DNA from: Wenyingzhuangia fucanilytica
Lineage (GTDB): Bacteria; Bacteroidota; Bacteroidia; Flavobacteriales; Flavobacteriaceae
DNA length: 64,000 nt
NCBI RefSeq assembly: GCF_001697185.1
Contig: NZ_CP014224.1
Coordinates: 558,001-622,000 of the forward strand
Direction of reading: 5' to 3'
The notes under the pieces are model-generated. The model saw only the letters and a program-made list of their open reading frames with translations. It had not been told where the DNA came from and made no database searches. The position numbers and the translations under genes were made by a program. Below, piece by piece: positions 1 through 7,503 of the stretch. How positions within the stretch are numbered: the stretch's first letter is position 1; every line of letters begins with the position of its first letter.

Positions 1-153
1 ATCAGTCTGTACTATTTGTATTTTATGTTGTTGTTTATGACTTCTTTGGTTGTGAATAAAAACATAACAGTAGCATTTTTATCTATCATTACTACTTTGG
101 TTCAAATGGCCGGATATGGGTTAGGTTTTTTAAAATCGATGTTTTTTAAATAA
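1..153 (+). CDS. C-terminal fragment of an integral membrane protein (possibly a family 2 glycosyltransferase)
   Basis: The window opens inside a gene. The first 50 codons are open and end in TAA at 151-153. The visible tail has two hydrophobic stretches (LYYLYFMLLFMTSLVV and ITVAFLSIITTLVQMAGYG) and a short basic end (LKSMFFK). The motif VQMAGYGLGFLKS resembles the last membrane segment of flavobacterial membrane-anchored family 2 glycosyltransferases. That is a recollection of the family rather than something this fragment can prove. No catalytic region is in view. Confidence 0.45.
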   Translation: MSLYYLYFMLLFMTSLVVNKNITVAFLSIITTLVQMAGYGLGFLKSMFFK

Positions 154-259
154 AGAGTTTTTCTCTTGGTTGTTGGAATTTTTTCATTGCGTTTTTTTAA
201 ACAGAAAAAAACAAAAGGCTTCTTATATTGTGATGTTATAACGTTAATATCCTTTCATT

Positions 260-1273
260 ATGAATTATAAAAAGTTTTTGTCTTTAGGGCTGTTTTTTAC
301 CTTATTGATTTTATCTACCAAAACCTATAGCAATCAAGTTTCTTTAACAGAAAATGCAAAACCACCTAAAAAAATAAAAGTATTAATTATTGATGGGCAA
401 AATAATCATGGTGTGTGGCCAAAGTCTACCATTATGATGAAGCAATATTTAGAAGAAACAGGTTTATTTAAAGTAGATATTGAAAGAACTAAATATTTGT
501 GGAAGGCAGAAGGAGAACAAGACTTTTTACCCTTAGCCGGTGTTGAAAAAGAAACAACTTTGGTAAAATCTCCAAAACAAGACCCTGATTTTTGTCCTAA
601 ATTCAGAAAATACGATGTAGTAGTATCAAACTTTGGTTGGAAGGCTGCAAGTTGGTCAGAAAAAGCTCAAAAATCTTTTGAAAAATTTATTAGAAAAGGA
701 GGAGGTTTTGTTTCTGTACATGCTGCTAACAATTCTTTTCCAGAATGGTTAGATTATAATAAAATGATTGGCCTTGGAGGTTGGGGAGGTAGAGATGAAA
801 CTAACGGACCATATGTGTATTATAATAATGATGGAGAGAAAATTGTAGATAATGCTCCAGGTAAAGCAGGATCTCATGGAAGTAGACATGAATTTCCTGT
901 AACCATAAGAGAAAACAATCATCCTATTACCAAAGGAATGCCAAAAGTTTGGTTAACTACAGCAGATGAATGTTATGCCAAGTTAAGAGGGCCAGCTGAG
1001 AACATGACTATTTTGGCTACTGGAAAAGATCAAAGTAAAAAAGCACCAACAAATAGACATGAACCTATTTTTATTGTAACTGAATACGGAAAGGGAAAAG
1101 TGTTTAATACTATTTTAGGACACGATGCTGTATCTTTTGAAAGTGTAGGATTTATAACTTCGTTTACACGAGGTGTAGAATGGGTAGCTACAGGAAAAGT
1201 AACTCAAGAAATTCCAAGTGATTTTTCTACTCAAGATAAATCGTCGAGTAGACCTTTTGTGCTAAAAAAATAA
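260..1273 (+). CDS. Secreted ThuA-like domain protein
   Basis: A 337-residue protein with an N-terminal signal peptide (hydrophobic core LGLFFTLLILSTKTYS, residues about 8-24), so it is exported. The rest is a ThuA-like (trehalose utilisation, class I glutamine amidotransferase-like) fold: VLIIDGQNNHGVW near residue 41, YDVVVSNFGW near 118, then FVSVHAANNSFPEW near 152, and a late EYGKGKVFNTILGHD strand-turn near 277. ThuA-like domains occur in many secreted Bacteroidetes and Planctomycetes proteins linked to sugar metabolism, but the reaction is not established. It is monocistronic and shares a convergent terminator with the next gene. I infer a carbohydrate-related role only from the family name. 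Confidence 0.85.
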   Translation: MNYKKFLSLGLFFTLLILSTKTYSNQVSLTENAKPPKKIKVLIIDGQNNHGVWPKSTIMMKQYLEETGLFKVDIERTKYLWKAEGEQDFLPLAGVEKETTLVKSPKQDPDFCPKFRKYDVVVSNFGWKAASWSEKAQKSFEKFIRKGGGFVSVHAANNSFPEWLDYNKMIGLGGWGGRDETNGPYVYYNNDGEKIVDNAPGKAGSHGSRHEFPVTIRENNHPITKGMPKVWLTTADECYAKLRGPAENMTILATGKDQSKKAPTNRHEPIFIVTEYGKGKVFNTILGHDAVSFESVGFITSFTRGVEWVATGKVTQEIPSDFSTQDKSSSRPFVLKK

Positions 1274-1280
1274 TGAGTTG

Positions 1281-1319
1281 ACAAAAATCAACTAAGAAAT
1301 ACTCTTAGTTGATTTTTGT
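1281..1319. terminator. Bidirectional terminator shared by the ThuA-like and oxidase-like genes
   Basis: Perfect inverted repeat with 17-base arms (1281-1297 and 1303-1319) and a five-base loop. The arms end in runs of A and T, so the hairpin can work in both directions. The right arm overlaps the last codons of the minus-strand gene, whose stop is at 1305-1307. Confidence 0.85.
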
Positions 1320-1844
1320 TTCAAATCCATCAATACTTACAGAATTCTTTTCTGTCCAATATTGTTCAATTTTTTCTTGTCCTTGTTTTTGAGCCCAGTC
1401 TTTTAAAACAGTTCTATCTTCCTTATAATCCATAAAAGGAACCGCATATCCGCAAGAAGTTTGAACTAGATCCACTTGCATTTCTATAATTTGTCTAGAT
1501 CCAGGAGTTGTTGGGAATAAATCTATAAATTCTTGATATTCTTTATCTCTAGGGTGATACATTTTAGCGGTACCATAGAGTCTTAAAATCATAGGTTTTC
1601 CTTCAAAGGCACAAAACATAATGGTCATTCTATCATTTTTTAATAAATGAGCAGCCGTTTCGTTTCCGCTACCAGTTAAGTTTAACCAAACAATTTTGTT
1701 TTGATGAATTACCCTAAAAGCATCCATTCCTTTAGGAGATACATTTACGTTTCCTGTTTCTGCTGCCGTACCTACAAAAAATATTTTTTGATTTTTTATA
1801 AAATCTTGTAGATCAGGAGCTATTTCTGTGAATTTTTTTCCCAT
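1305..1844 (-). CDS. Pyridoxamine 5'-phosphate oxidase-family protein
   Basis: A 179-residue soluble protein with the split-barrel FMN-binding fold of the pyridoxamine-phosphate-oxidase-like superfamily. Visible landmarks are FFVGTAAETGNVNVSPKGMDAF near residue 22, VWLNLTGSGNETAAHLL near 52 and MTIMFCAFEGKPMILRLYGTA near 73. The ETGNVNVSPKG segment is typical of the subgroup that reduces or binds flavin/F420-like substrates rather than true PdxH, which is longer and carries a different C-terminus. There is no neighbour that indicates a pathway. The substrate is unknown. Its last codons lie inside the shared terminator hairpin. Confidence 0.85.
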   Translation of the reverse strand: MGKKFTEIAPDLQDFIKNQKIFFVGTAAETGNVNVSPKGMDAFRVIHQNKIVWLNLTGSGNETAAHLLKNDRMTIMFCAFEGKPMILRLYGTAKMYHPRDKEYQEFIDLFPTTPGSRQIIEMQVDLVQTSCGYAVPFMDYKEDRTVLKDWAQKQGQEKIEQYWTEKNSVSIDGFETKIN

Positions 1845-1946
1845 TTGTTTGATGATTAAAAGTATCCTAGTGTTGAGGATATTATCTGTATTAATGTTTG
1901 TTCTTAAATGATTTCTTTCACTATTTGGAGTAGCTTGTAAAATATT

Positions 1947-2588
1947 TTATAACAACTGTTTGGCAATTATATCAGCTATTTTGGCTGCTCCTTCTTTGTT
2001 AGGGTGAATTTTATCAGGAAACATTGCAGCATCATTTTTTAAAGGAGTATAAAGATCTATTAAATCAACTTTGGTTTTTTTAGCAATTTTTTTAATTCTA
2101 GGAATTATTTTAGAGACCAATACTTTATTGGTTATTTTAAAATTTCCTGGAAATGCAGGTACAGGTAAACAAATATAAATTTTAGGTTTAGAAGGAAGTT
2201 CTTTAAAAATATTGATCAATTCAACATAGTTGTCCACAAACTCTTTTTTGAATTTTATATTGTCAGGTTTGGTATCGTTGGTTCCTAGTTTGATAATTAC
2301 AATATCCGGATTAGCGTTTATAGCGTTATTAAACTCCTTTTGATTCCAATAAGGTTTGTTTCCTTTTTTTAATAGGGTAGATCCGCTATTCCCAAAGTTT
2401 TCAACTAACCATTCATTTCCCAATAAATTTTGTAATTGAGCAGGATAAGAGTTTTCTTCTCTGTTTTCTATTCTTGCTCCAAAAGTAATGCTGTCACCAA
2501 TACAAGCTACTTTTTTTTGAGCAAAGACATTGATGTTAAATATTAATATGGCACTAATGATGAATAGTTGTTTTTTTAAAAGAATCAT
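1947..2588 (-). CDS. Secreted SGNH/GDSL-type esterase
   Basis: A 213-residue protein with a signal peptide (LFIISAILIFNINVFAQ). All four SGNH blocks are present: the nucleophile serine in CIGDSITFGARI near residue 31, the oxyanion glycine in FGNSGSTLL, the asparagine in KLGTNDTKPDN near 102, and the catalytic Asp-His pair in FPDKIHPNKEGAAKIA near 193. This supports a lipase/acylhydrolase or carbohydrate (deacetyl)esterase acting in the periplasm or outside the cell. The exact acyl substrate cannot be read from the sequence. A consensus -7 box at 2608-2615 on the minus strand suggests it is transcribed separately from dnaB. Confidence 0.9.
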   Translation of the reverse strand: MILLKKQLFIISAILIFNINVFAQKKVACIGDSITFGARIENREENSYPAQLQNLLGNEWLVENFGNSGSTLLKKGNKPYWNQKEFNNAINANPDIVIIKLGTNDTKPDNIKFKKEFVDNYVELINIFKELPSKPKIYICLPVPAFPGNFKITNKVLVSKIIPRIKKIAKKTKVDLIDLYTPLKNDAAMFPDKIHPNKEGAAKIADIIAKQLL

Positions 2589-2607
2589 ATGTTTAGTTTA
2601 AGCCTTT

Positions 2608-2615
2608 CAAATATA
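2608..2615 (-). promoter_or_regulatory. Bacteroidetes -7 box for the SGNH esterase
   Basis: The minus strand reads TATATTTG, matching TAnnTTTG. It lies 19 bases before the start codon at 2588 and just downstream of the dnaB terminator. No clear -33 box was seen. Confidence 0.5.
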
Positions 2616-2619
2616 AAAA

Positions 2620-2643
2620 AAGCCTCTTATTAATAAGAGGCTT
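2620..2643 (-). terminator. dnaB terminator
   Basis: A 24-base perfect palindrome with arms AAGCCTCTTAT, followed on the minus strand by a T-run. It lies 26 bases after the dnaB stop codon. Confidence 0.85.
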
Positions 2644-2669
2644 AAAGTGTTATTTAGAAGTTTTTTTTA

Positions 2670-4193
2670 TTAAAAAGGAACATCATCATCATCGTCTGGA
2701 GTTACAGGAGCATCAAAAGCATCTGCTGGATTGATACTGCTAGATAAATCGTTAAAACTACTGTTCATAGAAGATTCTAGTTGACCTCCAAAATCATCTT
2801 CTAAATCAGAGAATTTTGCTAAATGACCTGTAAATTTTAATCTAATATTGTCTAATCCACCGTTACGATGTTTGGCAACAATAAATTCTCCTTGACCTTC
2901 ACATGGGCTATGATCATCATCATCCCATTCAGTCATTCCATAATATTCTGGACGGAAAATAAATGATACAATATCTGCATCTTGCTCAATCGCTCCAGAT
3001 TCACGTAAATCGGATAATAAAGGACGTTTACTACCTCCACGAGTTTCTACCGAACGAGATAACTGAGACAGTGCAATTACAGGAATGTGTAATTCTTTTG
3101 CTAAGGCTTTAAGGTTACGAGAAATCATAGAAATTTCTTGTTCACGGTTTCCTCCAGCCGCTCCACCGGCAGTCATCAGCTGCAAGTAGTCAATTACAAT
3201 AACTTTAATATCGTGTTGCGATTTTAACCTTCGAGCTTTTGCACGTAAATCAAAAATAGATAACGAAGGTGTATCATCAATAAAAATAGGAGCTTCGGAT
3301 AAGTTTTTAACTTTTACGTTTAATTGTTCCCACTCATGCGGTTCTAGGGTTCCTTTTCTTAATTTTTCTGAAGACAAACCTGTTTCCGAAGAAATCATAC
3401 GGGTAATTAGCTGTACAGATGACATCTCTAAAGAGAATACGGCAACTCCGTGACCAAAATCGATAGCCATGTTTTTAGCCATAGAAATTACAAAGGCGGT
3501 TTTACCCATACCCGGACGTGCTGCAATAATAATTAAATCCGAAGGTTGCCAACCAGAAGTTAAGGCATCTAATTTGGTAAATCCGGTAGCAAATCCAGAC
3601 ATTCCTTCTCTACCTCCTAATTCTTCAATTTTCTTTAGGGCTTGTCTTACTAAAGAGTCTGAGGTTTCAGAACTCTTTTTTAAGTTTCCTTGGGTAACCT
3701 CAAAGAATTTGGTTTCTGCCATGTCTAGTAAATCAAAAACATCGGCAGTTTCATCATATGATTGTTCAATAATTTCACTAGAAATAGTAATCAATTGGCG
3801 TTGAATGTATTTCTGTAAAATAATACGAGCGTGGAATTCAATATGGGCTGATGAAGAAACTTTTTGAGTCAATCCAATCAGGTAAAAATCACCCCCAACC
3901 ATATTCAGTTTTCCATCCTTTTTTAATTGGTTAGAAACTGTTAATAAGTCAATAGGTTCAGAGTTTTGGAACAAAGTATGAATAGCAGCATAAATAGCTT
4001 GATGTTGCTCTTTGTAAAAAGCATCAGGGTGCAAAATATCAATAACGGTATCAATACCTTTTTTGTCAATCATCATGGCTCCAAGTGCAGCTTCTTCCAT
4101 ATCTACTGCTTGTGGAGGAATTTTTCCATGTGCTAAATTGATGATTTTACTCTTGTCAATTTTTTTTCCCGAAAAGCTTTTTGTTTGTTCCAT
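2670..4193 (-). CDS. dnaB: Replicative DNA helicase DnaB
   Basis: The 507-residue hexameric helicase unwinds DNA ahead of the replication fork. The N-terminal primase-interacting domain starts near residue 27 (PPQAVDMEEAALGAMM). The RecA-like C-terminal domain carries Walker A (ARPGMGKTAF, near residue 223), the Walker B region VIVIDYLQLM, and the arginine-finger region REQEISMISRNLKALAKEL. The length fits the family and no intein interrupts the gene. The acidic tail (VTPDDDDDVPF) is common in Bacteroidetes DnaB. A -7 box TAAATTTG ends eight bases before the start codon, so the mRNA leader is probably only a few bases long. It ends at a strong palindromic terminator. Confidence 0.98.
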   Translation of the reverse strand: MEQTKSFSGKKIDKSKIINLAHGKIPPQAVDMEEAALGAMMIDKKGIDTVIDILHPDAFYKEQHQAIYAAIHTLFQNSEPIDLLTVSNQLKKDGKLNMVGGDFYLIGLTQKVSSSAHIEFHARIILQKYIQRQLITISSEIIEQSYDETADVFDLLDMAETKFFEVTQGNLKKSSETSDSLVRQALKKIEELGGREGMSGFATGFTKLDALTSGWQPSDLIIIAARPGMGKTAFVISMAKNMAIDFGHGVAVFSLEMSSVQLITRMISSETGLSSEKLRKGTLEPHEWEQLNVKVKNLSEAPIFIDDTPSLSIFDLRAKARRLKSQHDIKVIVIDYLQLMTAGGAAGGNREQEISMISRNLKALAKELHIPVIALSQLSRSVETRGGSKRPLLSDLRESGAIEQDADIVSFIFRPEYYGMTEWDDDDHSPCEGQGEFIVAKHRNGGLDNIRLKFTGHLAKFSDLEDDFGGQLESSMNSSFNDLSSSINPADAFDAPVTPDDDDDVPF

Positions 4194-4200
4194 AGAAGAG

Positions 4201-4208
4201 CAAATTTA
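4201..4208 (-). promoter_or_regulatory. -7 box for dnaB, implying a very short leader
   Basis: The minus strand reads TAAATTTG (TAnnTTTG). Only seven bases separate it from the ATG at 4193, so transcription would start at or just before the start codon. No good -33 box was found. Confidence 0.45.
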
Positions 4209-4412
4209 ATCGATATTCTGATTTTTTAATAAAAAAATGAAAGTTAATTTCTGAACAAAATCTGTTAACAACTTTTTATTTTGTTGATAAGTTTTTAGGA
4301 ATCTAGCCTAAGCAATACACACAGCGTTTTTTTATTAAAAACTTCATTATATTTTAATAAAAACAACCCTTTACAAAGTGTATTTTAGCAAAAAGAAATA
4401 AAAGTAAAAAAC

Positions 4413-5216
4413 ATGGATTTATCTAAAGTAAAACTAATTGTTTCCGATATGGACGGAACCTTATTAAATTCCCAACATCAAGTAAGCAGTTTGTTTTTTG
4501 AGCAATTTGAAATCTTAAAGGCTAATAACATAAAATTTGTAGCGGCAAGCGGAAGACAGTATCACAGTATTTTAGATAAATTAAAAAGTATTAAAGAGGA
4601 TATTACTATTGTAGCCGAAAATGGTGCTTATGTAATGGAAAATGAGCAAGAGTTATTTGTAAATGCTATAGAGGAGAAAGACATCAAACAGTTGATAAAA
4701 GTAGCACAGCAAATACCCAATACACATATTATTCTTTGTGGTAAAAAGAGGGCTTATTTTTTAAAAGACTCAGGAACATTTAAAAATATTGTAACAGAAT
4801 ATTATAGTGAGTATGAGTTGATAGATACTTTTGAGGAATTACCTAAGGATGACTTTTTAAAGATTGCCTTATGTCACTACGATGGTTCCGAAGCGAATAT
4901 ATATCCTTACTTAAAAAATATAGAAGGAGAGTGGCAAATTAAGGTTTCGGGAGAGTTGTGGGTAGATATAGCTTTGCCAGCAAATCACAAAGGAAATGCT
5001 TTGGAGCGCATACAAGAGCAATATGGAATTACTGATGAGGAAACAATGGCTTTTGGTGATTATCAAAACGATGTTGAAATGTTAAAAAAAGCAAAGTTTA
5101 GTTTTGCTATGGAAAACGCTCATCCGGATGTAAAGAAAATTGCTAATTATGGAACGTTATCTAATAATCATTTTGGAGTAGAATCTGTTTTGAAACAGTT
5201 GATAGAAGGATTTTAG
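4413..5216 (+). CDS. Cof-type HAD-IIB phosphatase
   Basis: A 267-residue cytosolic HAD-superfamily hydrolase of the Cof/IIB type, which usually dephosphorylates sugar phosphates, nucleotides or cofactor intermediates. Motif I is VSDMDGTLLNS near residue 10, with the nucleophile Asp and general acid Asp. Motif II is AASGRQ near 47. The acidic motif IV is AFGDYQNDVEMLKKA near 214, followed by ENAHPDVKKIANYG. The C2-type cap lies between motifs II and III. The substrate is not predictable. A box TATTTTAG at 4381-4388 is a likely variant -7 promoter. It is followed 26 bases later by the RNA methyltransferase gene. Confidence 0.93.
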   Translation: MDLSKVKLIVSDMDGTLLNSQHQVSSLFFEQFEILKANNIKFVAASGRQYHSILDKLKSIKEDITIVAENGAYVMENEQELFVNAIEEKDIKQLIKVAQQIPNTHIILCGKKRAYFLKDSGTFKNIVTEYYSEYELIDTFEELPKDDFLKIALCHYDGSEANIYPYLKNIEGEWQIKVSGELWVDIALPANHKGNALERIQEQYGITDEETMAFGDYQNDVEMLKKAKFSFAMENAHPDVKKIANYGTLSNNHFGVESVLKQLIEGF

Positions 5217-5242
5217 TATTTTCGCATCAAATTAAAATAAAC

Positions 5243-6040
5243 ATGCACAAGCAAATTAGTAGTGTTCAAAATAGTATCATTAAATCTTTGGTGGTTCTTG
5301 GTGAAAAATCAAAAGCACGAAAACAATCGGGAACCTTTATTGTTGAAGGTAGAAGAGAGTTAGGTTTGGCTATGCAAGGAGGATATCAAATTCAACAAGT
5401 ATTTTATTACAAAGCATTGTTACCTCAAGATTTTGATCTTAACCAATTTGCTGCAAACGAATATATTGAGGTTAGTAAAGAAGTGTATGAGAAAATTGCT
5501 TATAGAGCCACTACCGAAGGGGTTTTAGCAGTGGTTAAAGACAAATCTTTAGCACTAAAAGATTTAAAATTTAACACCCAAACACCATTAATTATGGTGG
5601 CAGAAGCTCCAGAAAAACCAGGAAATATAGGGGCTATATTAAGAACTGCCGATGCTGCTAATGTAGATGCTGTTTTAATTGCGAACCCTAAAACAGATAT
5701 GTTTAATCCGAACATTATTCGTTCAAGTGTAGGATGTTTGTTTACTACACAAATTGCGACAGGAACTACACAAGAAATTTTAGAATATCTAAAAAAAGAA
5801 AATATCGCAACTTATGCTGCGGCTTTAAAAGAAGATTCAGAATATTACCATGAGCAAGATTTTACCAAAGCAACGGCCTTAGTAGTAGGTACAGAGGCAG
5901 TGGGACTTTCTGATGAGTGGTTAAACAATGCCAATAAAAAAATTATCATTCCTATGTTAGGGAAAATAGATTCTATGAATGTATCTGTAGCGGCAGGGAT
6001 TTTAATGTACGAAGCTAAAAGGCAACGTAATTTTAAGTAA
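5243..6040 (+). CDS. SpoU/TrmH-family RNA 2'-O-methyltransferase
   Basis: A 265-residue SPOUT enzyme expected to 2'-O-methylate a ribose in rRNA or tRNA using S-adenosylmethionine. The N-terminal RNA-binding substrate domain includes GTFIVEGRRELGLAM. The SPOUT knot motifs are VAEAPEKPGNIGAILRTADAANVDAV near residue 120 (motif 1), VVGTEAVGLSDEWL near 214 (motif 2) and IPMLGKIDSMNVSVAAGILMYEA near 236 (motif 3). These match the family closely. The target nucleotide is not known. It is followed by an unusual tandem repeat before the next gene. Confidence 0.93.
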   Translation: MHKQISSVQNSIIKSLVVLGEKSKARKQSGTFIVEGRRELGLAMQGGYQIQQVFYYKALLPQDFDLNQFAANEYIEVSKEVYEKIAYRATTEGVLAVVKDKSLALKDLKFNTQTPLIMVAEAPEKPGNIGAILRTADAANVDAVLIANPKTDMFNPNIIRSSVGCLFTTQIATGTTQEILEYLKKENIATYAAALKEDSEYYHEQDFTKATALVVGTEAVGLSDEWLNNANKKIIIPMLGKIDSMNVSVAAGILMYEAKRQRNFK

Positions 6041-6120
6041 AAGTATTGAGTAAAGAGGAGTTAAGAATACAGTAGTTAAGGATTTGTAACATAGTAAAGT
6101 AAAAAAATCGTAGTTCTTTA

Positions 6121-6160
6121 ACCAACAACCAACAACCAACAACCAACAACCAACAACCAA
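6121..6160. repeat. Heptanucleotide tandem repeat, 5.7 copies of ACCAACA
   Basis: The 40 bases hold five perfect copies of ACCAACA plus a partial ACCAA. The array ends three bases before the ATG of the M48 protease gene. It is in the 5' untranslated region, so length changes would alter leader length rather than reading frame. Confidence 0.95.
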
Positions 6161-6163
6161 AAT

Positions 6164-7396
6164 ATGACAGGAAGTATTTTATTTATCATTATCATCGCTT
6201 TAATTGTGATCAATTTTATCAAAGATGAAATCATCAGTTTTGTAAATGCACAACATTTTAACGATCCTATTCCTAAAGAGTTGAGTGATGTTTATGATGC
6301 AGAAGCTTATGAAAAATCACAATCGTATAAAATGGCAAACTATCAGTTTTCAACCCTTTCGGGCTTGTTTACCTTTATTATTACTTTGTTGTTCTTTTTA
6401 TTAGATGGAGTAGCATTATTAGAACATTGGTCTTTACAAATCACCTCAAATAGTTTGTTACAAACACTTGTGTTTTTTGGAATTATAGGTTTGGTTAGTT
6501 CTATTATTCAAATTCCATTTGGTTACTATCATACTTTTGTTATTGAAGAGAAGTTTGGATTTAACAAAAGCACTAAAAAATTATTTGTGATTGATAAGAT
6601 TAAAGGATTGTTAATGACTTTGGTGTTAGGAGGTGGATTATTGTTGTTAATTACTTGGTTGTATAGTAAAATGGAGCAAAATTTTTGGTGGTATGCCTGG
6701 TTAGTTTTCTCGGTGTTTACCGTTTTTTTAACCATGTTTTACTCAAGTTTAATAGTGCCTTTGTTTAATAAGCAAACACCTTTAGAAGAAGGAACTTTAA
6801 AAGATAAATTAAAATCTTATGCAGCCGATCAGGGTTTTAAATTAGCTAATATTTATGTGATAGACGGATCTAAACGATCTACCAAAGCCAATGCATATTT
6901 TACAGGTTTTGGACCTAAAAAAAGAATTGTATTGTACGATACTTTGGTGAATGATTTAAGCGAAGAAGAAATTGTAGCCGTATTTGCACACGAAGTTGGG
7001 CATTACAAAAGAAAACACACTACTTTTAATATGATAGCATCTTTGTGTTTAACAGGATTTACGTTATTTATTTTAGGTAAATTATTAGGAAATCCATTGT
7101 TAGCAGATGCTTTTGGAGTGGAGCGTAGTAGTTTTCATATAGGAATGTTGGCTTTTGGAATTTTGTACAGCCCTATTTCAGAAATTACAGGGGTTATTAT
7201 GAATATGATTTCTAGAAAATTTGAGTATCAAGCAGATGATTTTGCTAAAGAAACTTATGAGGGAAAACATTTAATTTCTTCTCTTAAAAAATTGTCTAAA
7301 AACAGTTTAAGTAATTTAACTCCACATAAATGGAATGTGTTTTTTCACTATTCACATCCAACCTTATTACAACGAATATTGAATTTAAAAAAATAG
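6164..7396 (+). CDS. M48-family membrane zinc metalloprotease (Ste24/CAAX prenyl protease 1 type)
   Basis: A 410-residue integral membrane protein. Hydrophobic segments lie near residues 3-17, 65-90, 105-125, 150-168 and 175-198. The zinc site HEVGHYKRKH is near residue 276, and the third ligand is probably the Glu in SRKFEYQADDFAKE near 350. Length and layout match the Ste24-like M48A group rather than the shorter HtpX, so a role in membrane-protein quality control or peptide cleavage at the inner membrane is likely. The natural substrate in bacteria without CAAX proteins is unclear. The ATG follows directly after the ACCAACA tandem repeat. Confidence 0.93.
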   Translation: MTGSILFIIIIALIVINFIKDEIISFVNAQHFNDPIPKELSDVYDAEAYEKSQSYKMANYQFSTLSGLFTFIITLLFFLLDGVALLEHWSLQITSNSLLQTLVFFGIIGLVSSIIQIPFGYYHTFVIEEKFGFNKSTKKLFVIDKIKGLLMTLVLGGGLLLLITWLYSKMEQNFWWYAWLVFSVFTVFLTMFYSSLIVPLFNKQTPLEEGTLKDKLKSYAADQGFKLANIYVIDGSKRSTKANAYFTGFGPKKRIVLYDTLVNDLSEEEIVAVFAHEVGHYKRKHTTFNMIASLCLTGFTLFILGKLLGNPLLADAFGVERSSFHIGMLAFGILYSPISEITGVIMNMISRKFEYQADDFAKETYEGKHLISSLKKLSKNSLSNLTPHKWNVFFHYSHPTLLQRILNLKK

Positions 7397-7476
7397 TCGT
7401 TTTTCTCTTAAAAAACAGTATATTTATTAAGAAGATACATAGCAATTTACTGATGGTATTTTAAAAATGCCATCGG

Positions 7477-7484
7477 TATTTTTG
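7477..7484 (+). promoter_or_regulatory. -7 box for the RSH gene
   Basis: TATTTTTG matches TAnnTTTG and lies 19 bases before the start codon at 7504. A G-U-containing inverted repeat just before it (about 7452-7474) may terminate the upstream protease transcript. Confidence 0.45.
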
Positions 7485-7503
7485 TTTAAAAAATAATCGG
7501 TTT

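Noticed and set aside
6121-6160. CRISPR array
   Set aside because: The repeat unit is only seven bases, has no spacers, and no cas genes are present. It is a simple tandem repeat.
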